Positions 9,124 to 16,718 of a stretch of DNA of 62,884 nt are shown here, one piece after another. The stretch is taken from assembly GCA_025359065.1 (NCBI GenBank), contig JANYHM010000014.1:1-62884 (forward strand), written 5' to 3'. The notes beneath the pieces are model-generated. The model saw nothing but the letters and a program-made list of their open reading frames with translations. It ran no database searches and was not told the origin of the DNA. Origin of the DNA: Synechococcales cyanobacterium GL140_1_metabinner_5_sub. GTDB taxonomy: Bacteria; Cyanobacteriota; Cyanobacteriia; Cyanobacteriales; Chamaesiphonaceae. A program made the position numbers and the translations under genes. Numbering within the stretch: position 1 is the first letter of the stretch; each line of letters starts with the position of its first letter.

Positions 9124-9414
9124 ATGACATCTTATGACTCTCAAGTAGAGACGCTCCGCCAGCGAATCACCATTGAGCCAGGAAAGCGCAGCGGTAAGCC
9201 TTGCATCAGAGGAATGCGGATTACCGTGTATGATGTGCTATCGTATCTGGCCTCTGGAATGACATATCAAGAAATTCTTGAAGACTTCCCATATCTGACT
9301 CAAGATGATATTTTAGCTTGTTTGAGTTATGCAGCAGATCGTGAACGTCAGACTCTATTAGTTCAGGCATTAGATACCGATCCCACTCTGGGCATCTTGA
9401 CACTCACAAAATAA
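9124..9414 (+). CDS. DUF433 antitoxin-like protein, partner toxin missing
   Basis: A 96-residue DUF433 protein: a winged-helix-like domain recognised by RITIEPGKRSGKPCIRGMRITVYDVLSYLASGM followed by ILEDFPYLTQDDILACLSYAADRE. Members usually form a toxin-antitoxin pair with a DUF5615 PIN-like toxin that starts a few bases downstream. Here no such reading frame follows on this strand; instead the 3' end overlaps by 11 bases the end of a small ORF on the other strand. It is therefore an orphan or a relic within the defence island, and the only plus-strand gene in it. A good ribosome site (AGGAG) precedes the ATG. Confidence 0.85.
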   Translation: MTSYDSQVETLRQRITIEPGKRSGKPCIRGMRITVYDVLSYLASGMTYQEILEDFPYLTQDDILACLSYAADRERQTLLVQALDTDPTLGILTLTK

Positions 9415-9535
9415 CATTCAGCACATATCTCTCAGCATTACCATTATTGGGATTGGCTTCGGGGACTTTCTCTATAAATAGCGATCGCAAATGATTCGGC
9501 AGATCTAAAATTTCAATCGGATTTTCATTGATCAT
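9404..9535 (-). CDS. Small ORF (43 aa) coupled to the SNF2 gene
   Basis: A 43-codon frame whose ATG overlaps the TGA of the SNF2 helicase gene in ATGA (bases 9532-9535), the classic arrangement of coupled cistrons. The product begins MINENPIEILDLPNHLRSLF and ends RYVLNVIL; it contains several helix-forming stretches but no motif I know. It ends 11 bases inside the convergent DUF433 gene. It may be a real small partner of the helicase or the head of a gene truncated when the DUF433 segment arrived. I do not recognise a family. Confidence 0.4.
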   Translation of the reverse strand: MINENPIEILDLPNHLRSLFIEKVPEANPNNGNAERYVLNVIL

Positions 9536-12393
9536 GCAAGGTGCCACCGAATTTTAAATAGACATTTCAATTCACTTTTTTGCTCCAACTGCGATTCAAT
9601 CTGTGCGATCAGCTCATCTCGCTGTCGATCAACTTCATCTTGGGCATCAAACAGCGATCTCCGCTGTTGATTGCGCTGCGTTTCCAATGCCTTCACCTGC
9701 TTTTGTCCTGCTAACTTTGACTCTAGACCTACTGCTGCTGTCGCCGCTCGCTTTGCCTCCTTAATCTGTCGATCCAGCTCTTTAATTTCTCGCTCCAATA
9801 CCACCTTGCAATCATCAGCCCACCCATCTAATTTCTTAACCTCGGCTTCAAAGAAATTTGCATTACGCTCAGCGACCTGTTGCCGAATTAGATTGATATC
9901 AGCCTGGGTTCTAATCTCTAATCTAGAATCTTCTAGCTCGATCGATGAATTAATTATCTTACCCGGCAAAGACATCAACCTTTGCGCCGTCTCTGGATCT
10001 AATTCTTCTCCATCCTCAGTTACCGCAGCAAACATCAAGTAATCTTCAGTTTGCTCCAAAGCTTCGATCGTGAATAACGATAGACTCAGGATGCCATTTT
10101 TGCCCTTCAATGACTCTAAAACCGTTATTTTACCCTCATAGTTATCATAATCAAACTGAACCTCAGCAGGGGGCAGGAGTCGATCTTGGGCACGTTGAAC
10201 CAGCATTTCTGCTAACGGATGACCCATGCGGTAAGTATGAGCTGTATCCGATCTACGAGGCAACTCATACAATCCTAGCTGTACATTTTCTGCTACCAAT
10301 CCATCTGGTAGTCGTTCTAACCGAAATGAGTTCTTATCAACAAACTCTGCTTCCTGAGCCAATTCATACCGGGTTAAATCGATTAACAGCTTCTCGAATT
10401 TATCCAGCACCTTGTCCGATTTTTCTTTGCTAACCTTCAGCTTTTCTCGCACCTCGTCATCGAAATTATCTAAGAGCTTTTGGCGCGTTTGCACCATTGT
10501 TTCATTAATTTCAAAACTCAAATCCTGCTGAAGTTTATCGAAAGCTGCATTGATCTCCTCTGGCTTTCGGCACTGCTGGTAAATGTCCGCAATCCGTTTC
10601 TCAAAATCCACACCAGACTCGATCGCACCCAACACCTCATCACTACACCCAAAGACACCTTCAAATAATTGAAATTTTTGCTCCAATAGCTCAAAAACTC
10701 GCTTATCAGCCGCATTTTTCTGATTTAAGAAATTAACAACCACCACATCATGCTTTTGTCCATAACGATGACACCGGCCAATTCGTTGCTCTACCCGCTG
10801 AGGATTCCAGGGCAGATCGTAGTTAATAATTAATGAACAGAACTGAAGATTGATCCCCTCAGATCCTGCCTCAGTCGCAATCATAATACTCCCCTGCTCT
10901 CGAAAATAATCTACCAAAGCCGATCGCATATCTGCTGTTTTCGAGCCTGTTAACTTATCAGTTCCTTGATGCACAGCAAGCCAATCTCGATAAATTTGTT
11001 TTGATCGGTTGTCAGTGTTCGAGCCATTAAATAACAATAACCCCTTGCTCCACTCGCTATTCTCCAGTAAATTCAATAAGTATTCCTGCGTCCGCCGCGA
11101 CTCGGTAAAAATTAGTGCTTTCCGAGCACCACCATATTCCTCCGTCTTCTTAAAAGCAATTTCCAGCACCTTCAGTAAGGCTTCACCTTTAGCATTTTGT
11201 TCGATCGAAACAGCTAACTTAATAAATCTATCCAGATCCTCAATTTCACTGATAATTGCATTACGCTCTATATTAGATAACGGTTCATCTCGGTCATCTT
11301 CACCCCATTCATCGATCGTTTCATTTAATTCTTCATAATCTTCAGCTAGCTCTTCAGCTAGCTTGCGGGCTGGATACTTTTCTTGGAGTCTGTTCTTTAG
11401 TCGTTCAGACAGCGCAGTCAAGGTTTTAGCGATCGCAAATGTCGAAGAAGCTAATAGTTTACGCATTACCAAAGTCATTAATTTCCTTTGGCTGGTTGGT
11501 AGAGCTTGAAGATTATCCCGCTGCAAATACTCTGAAACTAGATCATATAGCTCTTCCTCATCCCAATTCGGCGTAAATTCCTCACACATAGCATGACGCT
11601 GAGTAAAAGGTACATAAGCTGTTACTTGTCGTCGTAACGTCCGATGACAGATCGGCCTGATCCGTTCTTTTAAATCTGCTACAACCTTTTCGCTATCTGG
11701 TTTCGTAAACTGCTCTCGAAAACTCTTGAGATCCCCAAAGACTCGACTATCAATAAAGCTCACCAACCCAAACAGCTCTAACAATGAATTTTGTAATGGT
11801 GTTGCTGTCAACAAGAGCTTATGACGATTCTGAAGCACTCGTTTGAGTGTATTAGCAATGACATTAGAAGACTTGTAAACATTCCTGAGCCGATGGGCTT
11901 CATCAATCACTACCAAATCCCAAGCCACTTTCTCCACATCAGTTTCCTTATTTCGAGCAAATTGATAGGAACAAATGATGATTGCATCACCGCTATTAAA
12001 GGGATTATCACTTGTACTTTCCTTGTAAGACTTCGATTCTAAAATTTTGCAAGGAAGAAAAAACTTCTCACTTAATTCTTGTTGCCACTGCTTACGTAAA
12101 TTAGAAGGTGCAATCACTAAAACTTTGCGTTTTCGCTCTGCCCATTTCTGGGCAATTACCAACCCCGCCTCGATCGTTTTTCCTAACCCAACCTCATCGG
12201 CTAATAAAGCCCCTCTCGATAGCGGCGACCCAAAAGCAAATAACGCTGCATCTAACTGATGTGGATTCAAATCAACCTTTGCACCAGCAAAAGTACTTGC
12301 TAGTTTTTCCAGACTATCGGCTGAGTAACGCCTAGTAAGCTCATGGGCATAATATTTAGCATGATAATCAGTCAGAGCAATAGATATAGCCAT
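9532..12393 (-). CDS. SNF2/RapA-like DEAD/DEAH helicase of the defence island
   Basis: A 953-residue superfamily 2 translocase. Motif I is DEVGLGKT (66-72), motif II DEAH (164-167), motif III LLLTATPLQN, and the C-terminal RecA lobe has TEAGSEGINLQF and the motif VI stretch RVEQRIGRCHRYGQ. After the motor come long charged coiled-coil segments (about 330-390, 630-680 and 840-950). It resembles the SNF2 helicases found with DISARM (DrmD) and other restriction-linked loci, as well as RapA/HepA, but the usual drmA/B/C partners are not present. It is 98 bases downstream of a PD-(D/E)XK-like gene on the same strand and reads toward the type III operon. Role in defence is inferred from location. 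Confidence 0.9.
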   Translation of the reverse strand: MAISIALTDYHAKYYAHELTRRYSADSLEKLASTFAGAKVDLNPHQLDAALFAFGSPLSRGALLADEVGLGKTIEAGLVIAQKWAERKRKVLVIAPSNLRKQWQQELSEKFFLPCKILESKSYKESTSDNPFNSGDAIIICSYQFARNKETDVEKVAWDLVVIDEAHRLRNVYKSSNVIANTLKRVLQNRHKLLLTATPLQNSLLELFGLVSFIDSRVFGDLKSFREQFTKPDSEKVVADLKERIRPICHRTLRRQVTAYVPFTQRHAMCEEFTPNWDEEELYDLVSEYLQRDNLQALPTSQRKLMTLVMRKLLASSTFAIAKTLTALSERLKNRLQEKYPARKLAEELAEDYEELNETIDEWGEDDRDEPLSNIERNAIISEIEDLDRFIKLAVSIEQNAKGEALLKVLEIAFKKTEEYGGARKALIFTESRRTQEYLLNLLENSEWSKGLLLFNGSNTDNRSKQIYRDWLAVHQGTDKLTGSKTADMRSALVDYFREQGSIMIATEAGSEGINLQFCSLIINYDLPWNPQRVEQRIGRCHRYGQKHDVVVVNFLNQKNAADKRVFELLEQKFQLFEGVFGCSDEVLGAIESGVDFEKRIADIYQQCRKPEEINAAFDKLQQDLSFEINETMVQTRQKLLDNFDDEVREKLKVSKEKSDKVLDKFEKLLIDLTRYELAQEAEFVDKNSFRLERLPDGLVAENVQLGLYELPRRSDTAHTYRMGHPLAEMLVQRAQDRLLPPAEVQFDYDNYEGKITVLESLKGKNGILSLSLFTIEALEQTEDYLMFAAVTEDGEELDPETAQRLMSLPGKIINSSIELEDSRLEIRTQADINLIRQQVAERNANFFEAEVKKLDGWADDCKVVLEREIKELDRQIKEAKRAATAAVGLESKLAGQKQVKALETQRNQQRRSLFDAQDEVDRQRDELIAQIESQLEQKSELKCLFKIRWHLA

Positions 12394-12491
12394 AGAGTGC
12401 TTAGGTGATTTTACTCATTTTCGTCATCACTTAGGAATTATAACTCTACAATAGTACTTTTGAGTGGCATCAGCTCTGCCTATCTGTGATT

Positions 12492-13103
12492 TTAGTTCAA
12501 ATTTTGTGCGCACAACCCAAAGAAAACTCGCAACAACCCCAACAAAATCGACATTTCACCAATCCCGTGCAGCAGCGATTCCGACACAGTGCCATCTACT
12601 TGAAGTCGATAGAACTTCCAACCTTCACCATTTGTCACAATCCCATAAATTGAGATCTCTTGCCCCAACTGGCGATTGATCCACTGACAAGCCTGCATCT
12701 CCACCAAACACTGCGCCGCCCCCTGCTCAAAGTCATCCTTCTTTGCCTCGATCGCACAAACATAAGGAGCTTCTAAGTAACCTCGCCTCTCAGCAACTAG
12801 GTAATCGGCATTACCGCAAGTCTTCTCACCTTCCAAATAAGCACCTTTCCACACCTTCAACCGATCGAATCCCTCCAGCCCCTCCTCACAAATAGCGTCA
12901 ATCAGCAGCGTCTTAGATACCTCCAAACTTTCCAAGTCAAATCGCTGTAATCGTTCCAGGCGCTGCTTAAAAAAATCACTAATGGGCAAAGGCTCTGCTT
13001 GGATATCCCATCGTTGCAACTCAAGTAGTCCCAACTGCTTAAACGCCTCTTTATACGTGAAACTAGAAAAGCTTTTCTTGCGCTCTTGGGTTGCTGGAAT
13101 CAT
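12492..13103 (-). CDS. PD-(D/E)XK nuclease-like protein upstream of SNF2
   Basis: A 203-residue protein starting at ATG 13103, which has a strong ribosome site (CTAGGAGA); the frame stays open further upstream but the added residues look non-coding. The segment GNADYLVAERRGYL...YVCAIEAKKDDFEQG gives an Asp and a Glu-Ala-Lys in the spacing of restriction-type PD-(D/E)XK cores, followed by QCLVEMQACQWINR, a helix seen in this fold. Similar cyanobacterial proteins are annotated as hypothetical. It is followed by the SNF2 gene after 98 bases on the same strand, so it could be the nuclease partner of that helicase. Confidence 0.6.
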   Translation of the reverse strand: MIPATQERKKSFSSFTYKEAFKQLGLLELQRWDIQAEPLPISDFFKQRLERLQRFDLESLEVSKTLLIDAICEEGLEGFDRLKVWKGAYLEGEKTCGNADYLVAERRGYLEAPYVCAIEAKKDDFEQGAAQCLVEMQACQWINRQLGQEISIYGIVTNGEGWKFYRLQVDGTVSESLLHGIGEMSILLGLLRVFFGLCAQNLN

Positions 13104-13240
13104 GATAATTCTCCTAGATTTATTTCCTATTTTGCCTTGGAATGATTGACCCAATCTACACCGCCGAGATACTCCCGCCAAGTGTTACCGCACTCTGGTG
13201 AAAGACCTTCGCCACTGCTGACCAGATTTAGCGTTTTGTT

Positions 13241-13271
13241 CGTTCACGTAGTGTCTGCGAAGCAGAATCGA
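13241..13271. repeat. Dispersed hairpin repeat, copy 1
   Basis: A 31-base element made of GTTCACGTAGTGTC, a small hairpin CTGC-GAA-GCAG, and AATCGA. A copy with two differences is at 58464-58494, and a more diverged copy with a changed but still paired stem (CGGC/GCCG) is at 58785-58815. Here it lies between the nuclease-like gene and the CobW gene, in a 228-base intergenic gap. Confidence 0.65.
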
Positions 13272-13331
13272 CTTTTCAACTAGCTTAAAATCTGGGCTAT
13301 GCTGAAGCCAGTCTATTTTCAGGTTGGATTC

Positions 13332-14291
13332 ATGACCGCATCTACCGTCCCTGTTACTCTGCTCACTGGCTATCTAGGCTCTGGTAAAACCACCTTGCTC
13401 AACCGGATTCTCACTGAACAGCATGGCCAAAAAATTGCTGTGATTGTGAACGAATTTGGGGAAGTAGGCATTGACCATCAGTTGATAATTGATGCCGATG
13501 AAGAAATCTTTGAAATGAATAATGGCTGCATCTGCTGTACCGTGCGCGGCGACTTGATTCGGATTATTGGTAACTTAATGCAGCGGCGTGACAGGTTCGA
13601 TCGACTAGTAATTGAAACCACTGGTCTGGCTGACCCTGCTCCGGTGATTCAAACCTTCTTTGTAGACGACGATGTACAGGCACAGACTCATTTAGATGCC
13701 GTGGTGACGATGGTAGATGCCAAGCATATTTTGCAGCATTGGGATGCTGAGGAAGTACAGGAGCAGATTGCTTTTGCCGATGTCATTGCCCTCAACAAAA
13801 TTGACTTGGTGAGTGCGGCTGATTTAGATAGCTTGGAGCAAAAAATTCGGGCGATGAATGCGATCGCCAAAATTTATCGGACTCAAGAGGCCGCTCTGTC
13901 GATCGAGCATGTCTTGGGATTAGATGCCTTTAACTTAGAGCGGGCTTTAGCGATCGACCCCAATTTCCTTGGTGAAGAAGCTCATGAACATGATGAAACA
14001 GTGGGTTCGATCGCCATTATCAAAGCAGGTGCCCTCGACGGTGCCAAGCTGAATGATTGGCTGTCAGATTTAGTGCGGACTCAAGGAGAAAATATTTTTC
14101 GGATGAAGGGGATTTTAAACTTAGCTGGCAACGATCATCGCTTTGTGTTTCAGGGCGTTCATATGATTTTTGATGGTCGCCAAGACCGGTTGTGGTTGGC
14201 CACCGAATCACGGGTAAATCAGTTGGTGTTTATTGGACGGGGCTTAGATCAGGTGGCTCTACAGGCTGGATTCGATCGCTGTTTGGTGTGA
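13332..14291 (+). CDS. CobW/COG0523 family GTP-binding metal chaperone
   Basis: A 319-residue G3E GTPase, taking the ATG at 13332 (MTASTVP) in place of an ATG 33 bases upstream that adds non-conserved residues. Walker A is GYLGSGKT (13-20), the metal-binding CxCC motif is GCICC (65-69), Walker B lies in ETTGLADP and the guanine-specificity motif is ALNKIDL. The CobW C-terminal domain follows from about residue 215 (GSIAIIKAGALDGAKLNDWL). The family delivers Zn, Co or Fe to client enzymes under metal limitation. No cobalamin genes or Zur box were seen close by, so the metal is not assigned. It is monocistronic. Confidence 0.9.
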   Translation: MTASTVPVTLLTGYLGSGKTTLLNRILTEQHGQKIAVIVNEFGEVGIDHQLIIDADEEIFEMNNGCICCTVRGDLIRIIGNLMQRRDRFDRLVIETTGLADPAPVIQTFFVDDDVQAQTHLDAVVTMVDAKHILQHWDAEEVQEQIAFADVIALNKIDLVSAADLDSLEQKIRAMNAIAKIYRTQEAALSIEHVLGLDAFNLERALAIDPNFLGEEAHEHDETVGSIAIIKAGALDGAKLNDWLSDLVRTQGENIFRMKGILNLAGNDHRFVFQGVHMIFDGRQDRLWLATESRVNQLVFIGRGLDQVALQAGFDRCLV

Positions 14292-14386
14292 TTTTTTGTG
14301 ATCTTTCTTTGCGGAATTTGGTTAATGGTGTGCTCGATCGCTATCCTAAATAGAGATATAGTTTTACAAATCGTGGAGAAAATCTG

Positions 14387-14677
14387 ATGAATTTAATAAT
14401 TGCAATTGTATCTTGGATCATCCTCGGCGTTATTGCTGGCGCGATTGCCAAGATGATCATGCCCGGTCGTCAGGGTGGCGGATTTTGGCAAACAGCGGCT
14501 TTGGGTATCACTGGCTCCTTCATTGGTGGTGCTGCGCATAATTTAATCAAGTACAAGTCTCTGGCCACAACTGCTCCTAAACACTTGTTTAGCATGGGTA
14601 GCATTGGATTAGCGGTGGTTGGTTCCATCTTGGCCATCTTCTTTTGGGGCTTGATAATGGGCAAAGCTGAGAACTAG
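14387..14677 (+). CDS. GlsB/YeaQ/YmgE family membrane protein
   Basis: A 96-residue membrane protein of the transglycosylase-associated (GlsB/YeaQ/YmgE) family. It has the characteristic first helix IVSWIILGVIAGAIAKMIMPG, a glycine-rich second segment (ALGITGSFIGG) and a third helix near the C-terminus (IGLAVVGSILAIFFWGLIMG). Members are small stress-induced inner-membrane proteins of unknown mechanism. A short leader with a GGAG site precedes the ATG. The gene downstream, DUF1611, starts 41 bases after the stop and may be in the same transcript. Confidence 0.88.
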   Translation: MNLIIAIVSWIILGVIAGAIAKMIMPGRQGGGFWQTAALGITGSFIGGAAHNLIKYKSLATTAPKHLFSMGSIGLAVVGSILAIFFWGLIMGKAEN

Positions 14678-14687
14678 AAATTTTTTG

Positions 14688-14714
14688 GTACCAGCTACAC
14701 CTAATAGCTGGTAC
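14688..14714 (+). promoter_or_regulatory. Hairpin abutting the DUF1611 start codon
   Basis: GTACCAGCTA and TAGCTGGTAC form a perfect 10-bp stem with a 7-base loop, ending four bases before the ATG at 14719. A run of six T precedes rather than follows it on the coding strand, so it is not an ordinary terminator of the upstream gene. No Shine-Dalgarno sequence is visible between stem and start, so folding should affect ribosome access. Confidence 0.5.
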
Positions 14715-14718
14715 GCTT

Positions 14719-15792
14719 ATGGCAAAATTATTGATCGTTTCGCCGACTATGCTTCTATCTCATCATCGCTTGGCCGTTCTTTTACACGGTGGCATCAAAG
14801 GCCAAAACGGCAAAACAGGCTTAACCGTACTGCGTTACAGCCCTAACCCAGTAGCGGTGGTGATCGATCGAGAGGCCGCTGGCGCATCGATTATAGAATG
14901 TACTGGAATCAAGCGAGATGCTCCAGTCGTGACAGATATTCAGACGGCGCTAGATTACCGACCCGATGTTTTGTTAATTGGCACAGCACCTTCTGGCGGT
15001 GTGATTCCAGATGACTGGTGGCCAGAATTACAAGCAGCGGTAGCAGCAGGATTATCGATCGTCAATGGCTTACATACCAAACTGAATGGCCATCCTAAGT
15101 TACCCGCTTTGCAACCCGGTCAATGGATTTGGGATGTGCGCCAGCCACCCACCGAAAATCCGCCGATCGGGCGCGGTCTAGCTGCCGAGTTACCCTGTAA
15201 GCGGGTACTGATGGTGGGGACAGATATGGCGATCGGCAAGATGTCGGCGGGGTTGGAGTTACAGCAAGCCTGCGTTGATCGAGGAATTAAATCTAGGTTT
15301 GTGGCTACTGGTCAAGCAGGCTTGATGATCGTGGGTAGCGGGGTGGCTTTGGATGCAATTAAGGTAGACCATGCGGCAGGTTCGATCGAGCAAGCAGTAC
15401 TTAACCACGCTCCTGGTCAGGATTTATTGATTATTGAAGGCCAAGGATCGATATTACACCCAGGTTCGACGGCGACATTGCCTTTGCTGCGGGGTAGCCA
15501 GCCAACTCATTTAGTTTTGGTACATAAAGCCGGACAAACGACGGTGCGAAATTGTCCTCAGGTAACTATTCCGCCTTTACCAGTGGTGATTCAGCTCTAC
15601 GAGCAAATTGCGACGGCGGGTGGGGCTTTTGCGCCATCTAAGGTGGTGGCGATCGCGATCAACGGTGTAAATCTTAGCGATGAAGAAGAGCTGCGTAACT
15701 ATATTAAAACAGTTAGCATCGAAACCGGCTTGCCTTGTACCGATGCTATTCGCTTTGGGGCAGAGCCTATCTTAAACGCACTCTTGAATTAG
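14719..15792 (+). CDS. DUF1611 protein (DgcN-like family)
   Basis: A 357-residue DUF1611 protein. An N-terminal domain (MAKLLIVSPTMLLSHHRLA) is followed by a P-loop-like NTPase domain from about residue 155: KRVLMVGTDMAIGKMSAGLEL, and later LLIIEGQGSILHPG and HLVLVHKAGQ. Some members (DgcN) were described as D-glutamate N-acetyltransferases working with a dipeptide-epimerase-like DgcA; in other cyanobacteria members sit by an L-Ala-D/L-Glu epimerase. No such partner is next to it here. The start is set by the conserved N-terminus and follows a hairpin. Specific activity is not claimed. Confidence 0.85.
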   Translation: MAKLLIVSPTMLLSHHRLAVLLHGGIKGQNGKTGLTVLRYSPNPVAVVIDREAAGASIIECTGIKRDAPVVTDIQTALDYRPDVLLIGTAPSGGVIPDDWWPELQAAVAAGLSIVNGLHTKLNGHPKLPALQPGQWIWDVRQPPTENPPIGRGLAAELPCKRVLMVGTDMAIGKMSAGLELQQACVDRGIKSRFVATGQAGLMIVGSGVALDAIKVDHAAGSIEQAVLNHAPGQDLLIIEGQGSILHPGSTATLPLLRGSQPTHLVLVHKAGQTTVRNCPQVTIPPLPVVIQLYEQIATAGGAFAPSKVVAIAINGVNLSDEEELRNYIKTVSIETGLPCTDAIRFGAEPILNALLN

Positions 15793-15803
15793 CTTGGCTG
15801 AAA

Positions 15804-16718
15804 TTAATTTGCATCTAAATCTAAATCTAGCGACTCAGGTGGATGGCCGTAATTTACGGTGTCTTCGATCGTCCGTTGAATATTCTTACAAATATTATCC
15901 AAGGGCAAATCATTGGGGTCATTGCCAAAAGGGTTTTCAATTTCTACCCCGATCGCCTCAATGCCAAATAATGTAAAACTTACCAACCCTACTACCGGTG
16001 CTGTCCCCCAGCCCAGATCTCCGACCATTTTAAACGGCAACAACAAACAATAAATTAGCAGTAGCTGCTTCAGGTGAATCGCGTAAGCTAAGGGCATCGG
16101 CGTGCGCAAAATTCTTTCACAGGTGCCGACAGAATCCACCATATTATTAATAATTCGCTGTAGCTCATTCATTTGATAAACGCCAATGTTGCCCCGGCGA
16201 TGTTCACTTTGTAAATAATCACCCAACCAGAAAGCAATTTGCAACACCGGATTTTGTACCGCATTTAATTGTTGTAACTGTGCTAGTGAAAAAACATTAG
16301 ATAATTCTGGTTCTAATGGCTGTCCACGCAGGTAGAGCTTAGTAGCGATCGCAAAAGCAGGCAGCATTTCTAAAGCCGCAATTTTGCGCTCTCGGTCTTC
16401 TGGTACTCGTTCATCAACACCCAGCCACACAGTTCGCACCAAATTGCGGATATTGTTATTCATACTGCCCCAGGCTTTACGGCCTTCCCAGAAACGATCG
16501 TAGGCTGTGTTGGTACGAAAAACCAATAGTAGACCTAGCACTACGGCTGGCACTGTGTCTGCTAAAGATTTTTGGGCAACTGGATACCTATAGGTGTGCA
16601 GCAGCGAAATCAGCGCCCCAAAAACCACACAAATCATTACTCGTCCGGTGATCGACGGAATTACAGATCCCTTGGTAGTGAAGGCCATGCTTAGCCAATT
16701 GCTTTTTTCCCACTTCAT
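15804..16718 (-). CDS. Bestrophin family anion channel
   Basis: A 304-residue member of the bestrophin/UPF0187 family of pentameric chloride/anion channels. Family marks are the N-terminal WLSMAFTTKGSVIPSI stretch, the pore region AVVLGLLLVFRTNTAYDRFWEGRKAWG (about 56-82) and the C-terminal GIEAIGVEIENPFGNDPNDLPLD that matches the conserved acidic calcium-clasp-like segment. Four hydrophobic helices are visible. In photosynthetic organisms bestrophins can sit in the thylakoid and tune the proton motive force; location here is not known. Its start overlaps the menA stop by four bases (ATGA), so it is translated from the menA transcript. Confidence 0.9.
   Translation of the reverse strand: MKWEKSNWLSMAFTTKGSVIPSITGRVMICVVFGALISLLHTYRYPVAQKSLADTVPAVVLGLLLVFRTNTAYDRFWEGRKAWGSMNNNIRNLVRTVWLGVDERVPEDRERKIAALEMLPAFAIATKLYLRGQPLEPELSNVFSLAQLQQLNAVQNPVLQIAFWLGDYLQSEHRRGNIGVYQMNELQRIINNMVDSVGTCERILRTPMPLAYAIHLKQLLLIYCLLLPFKMVGDLGWGTAPVVGLVSFTLFGIEAIGVEIENPFGNDPNDLPLDNICKNIQRTIEDTVNYGHPPESLDLDLDAN

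Noticed and set aside
9532-12393. Calling the SNF2 gene a DISARM drmD and the island a DISARM system
   Set aside because: drmA, drmB and drmC are not present and the methyltransferase is a type III Mod, not DrmMI or DrmMII.
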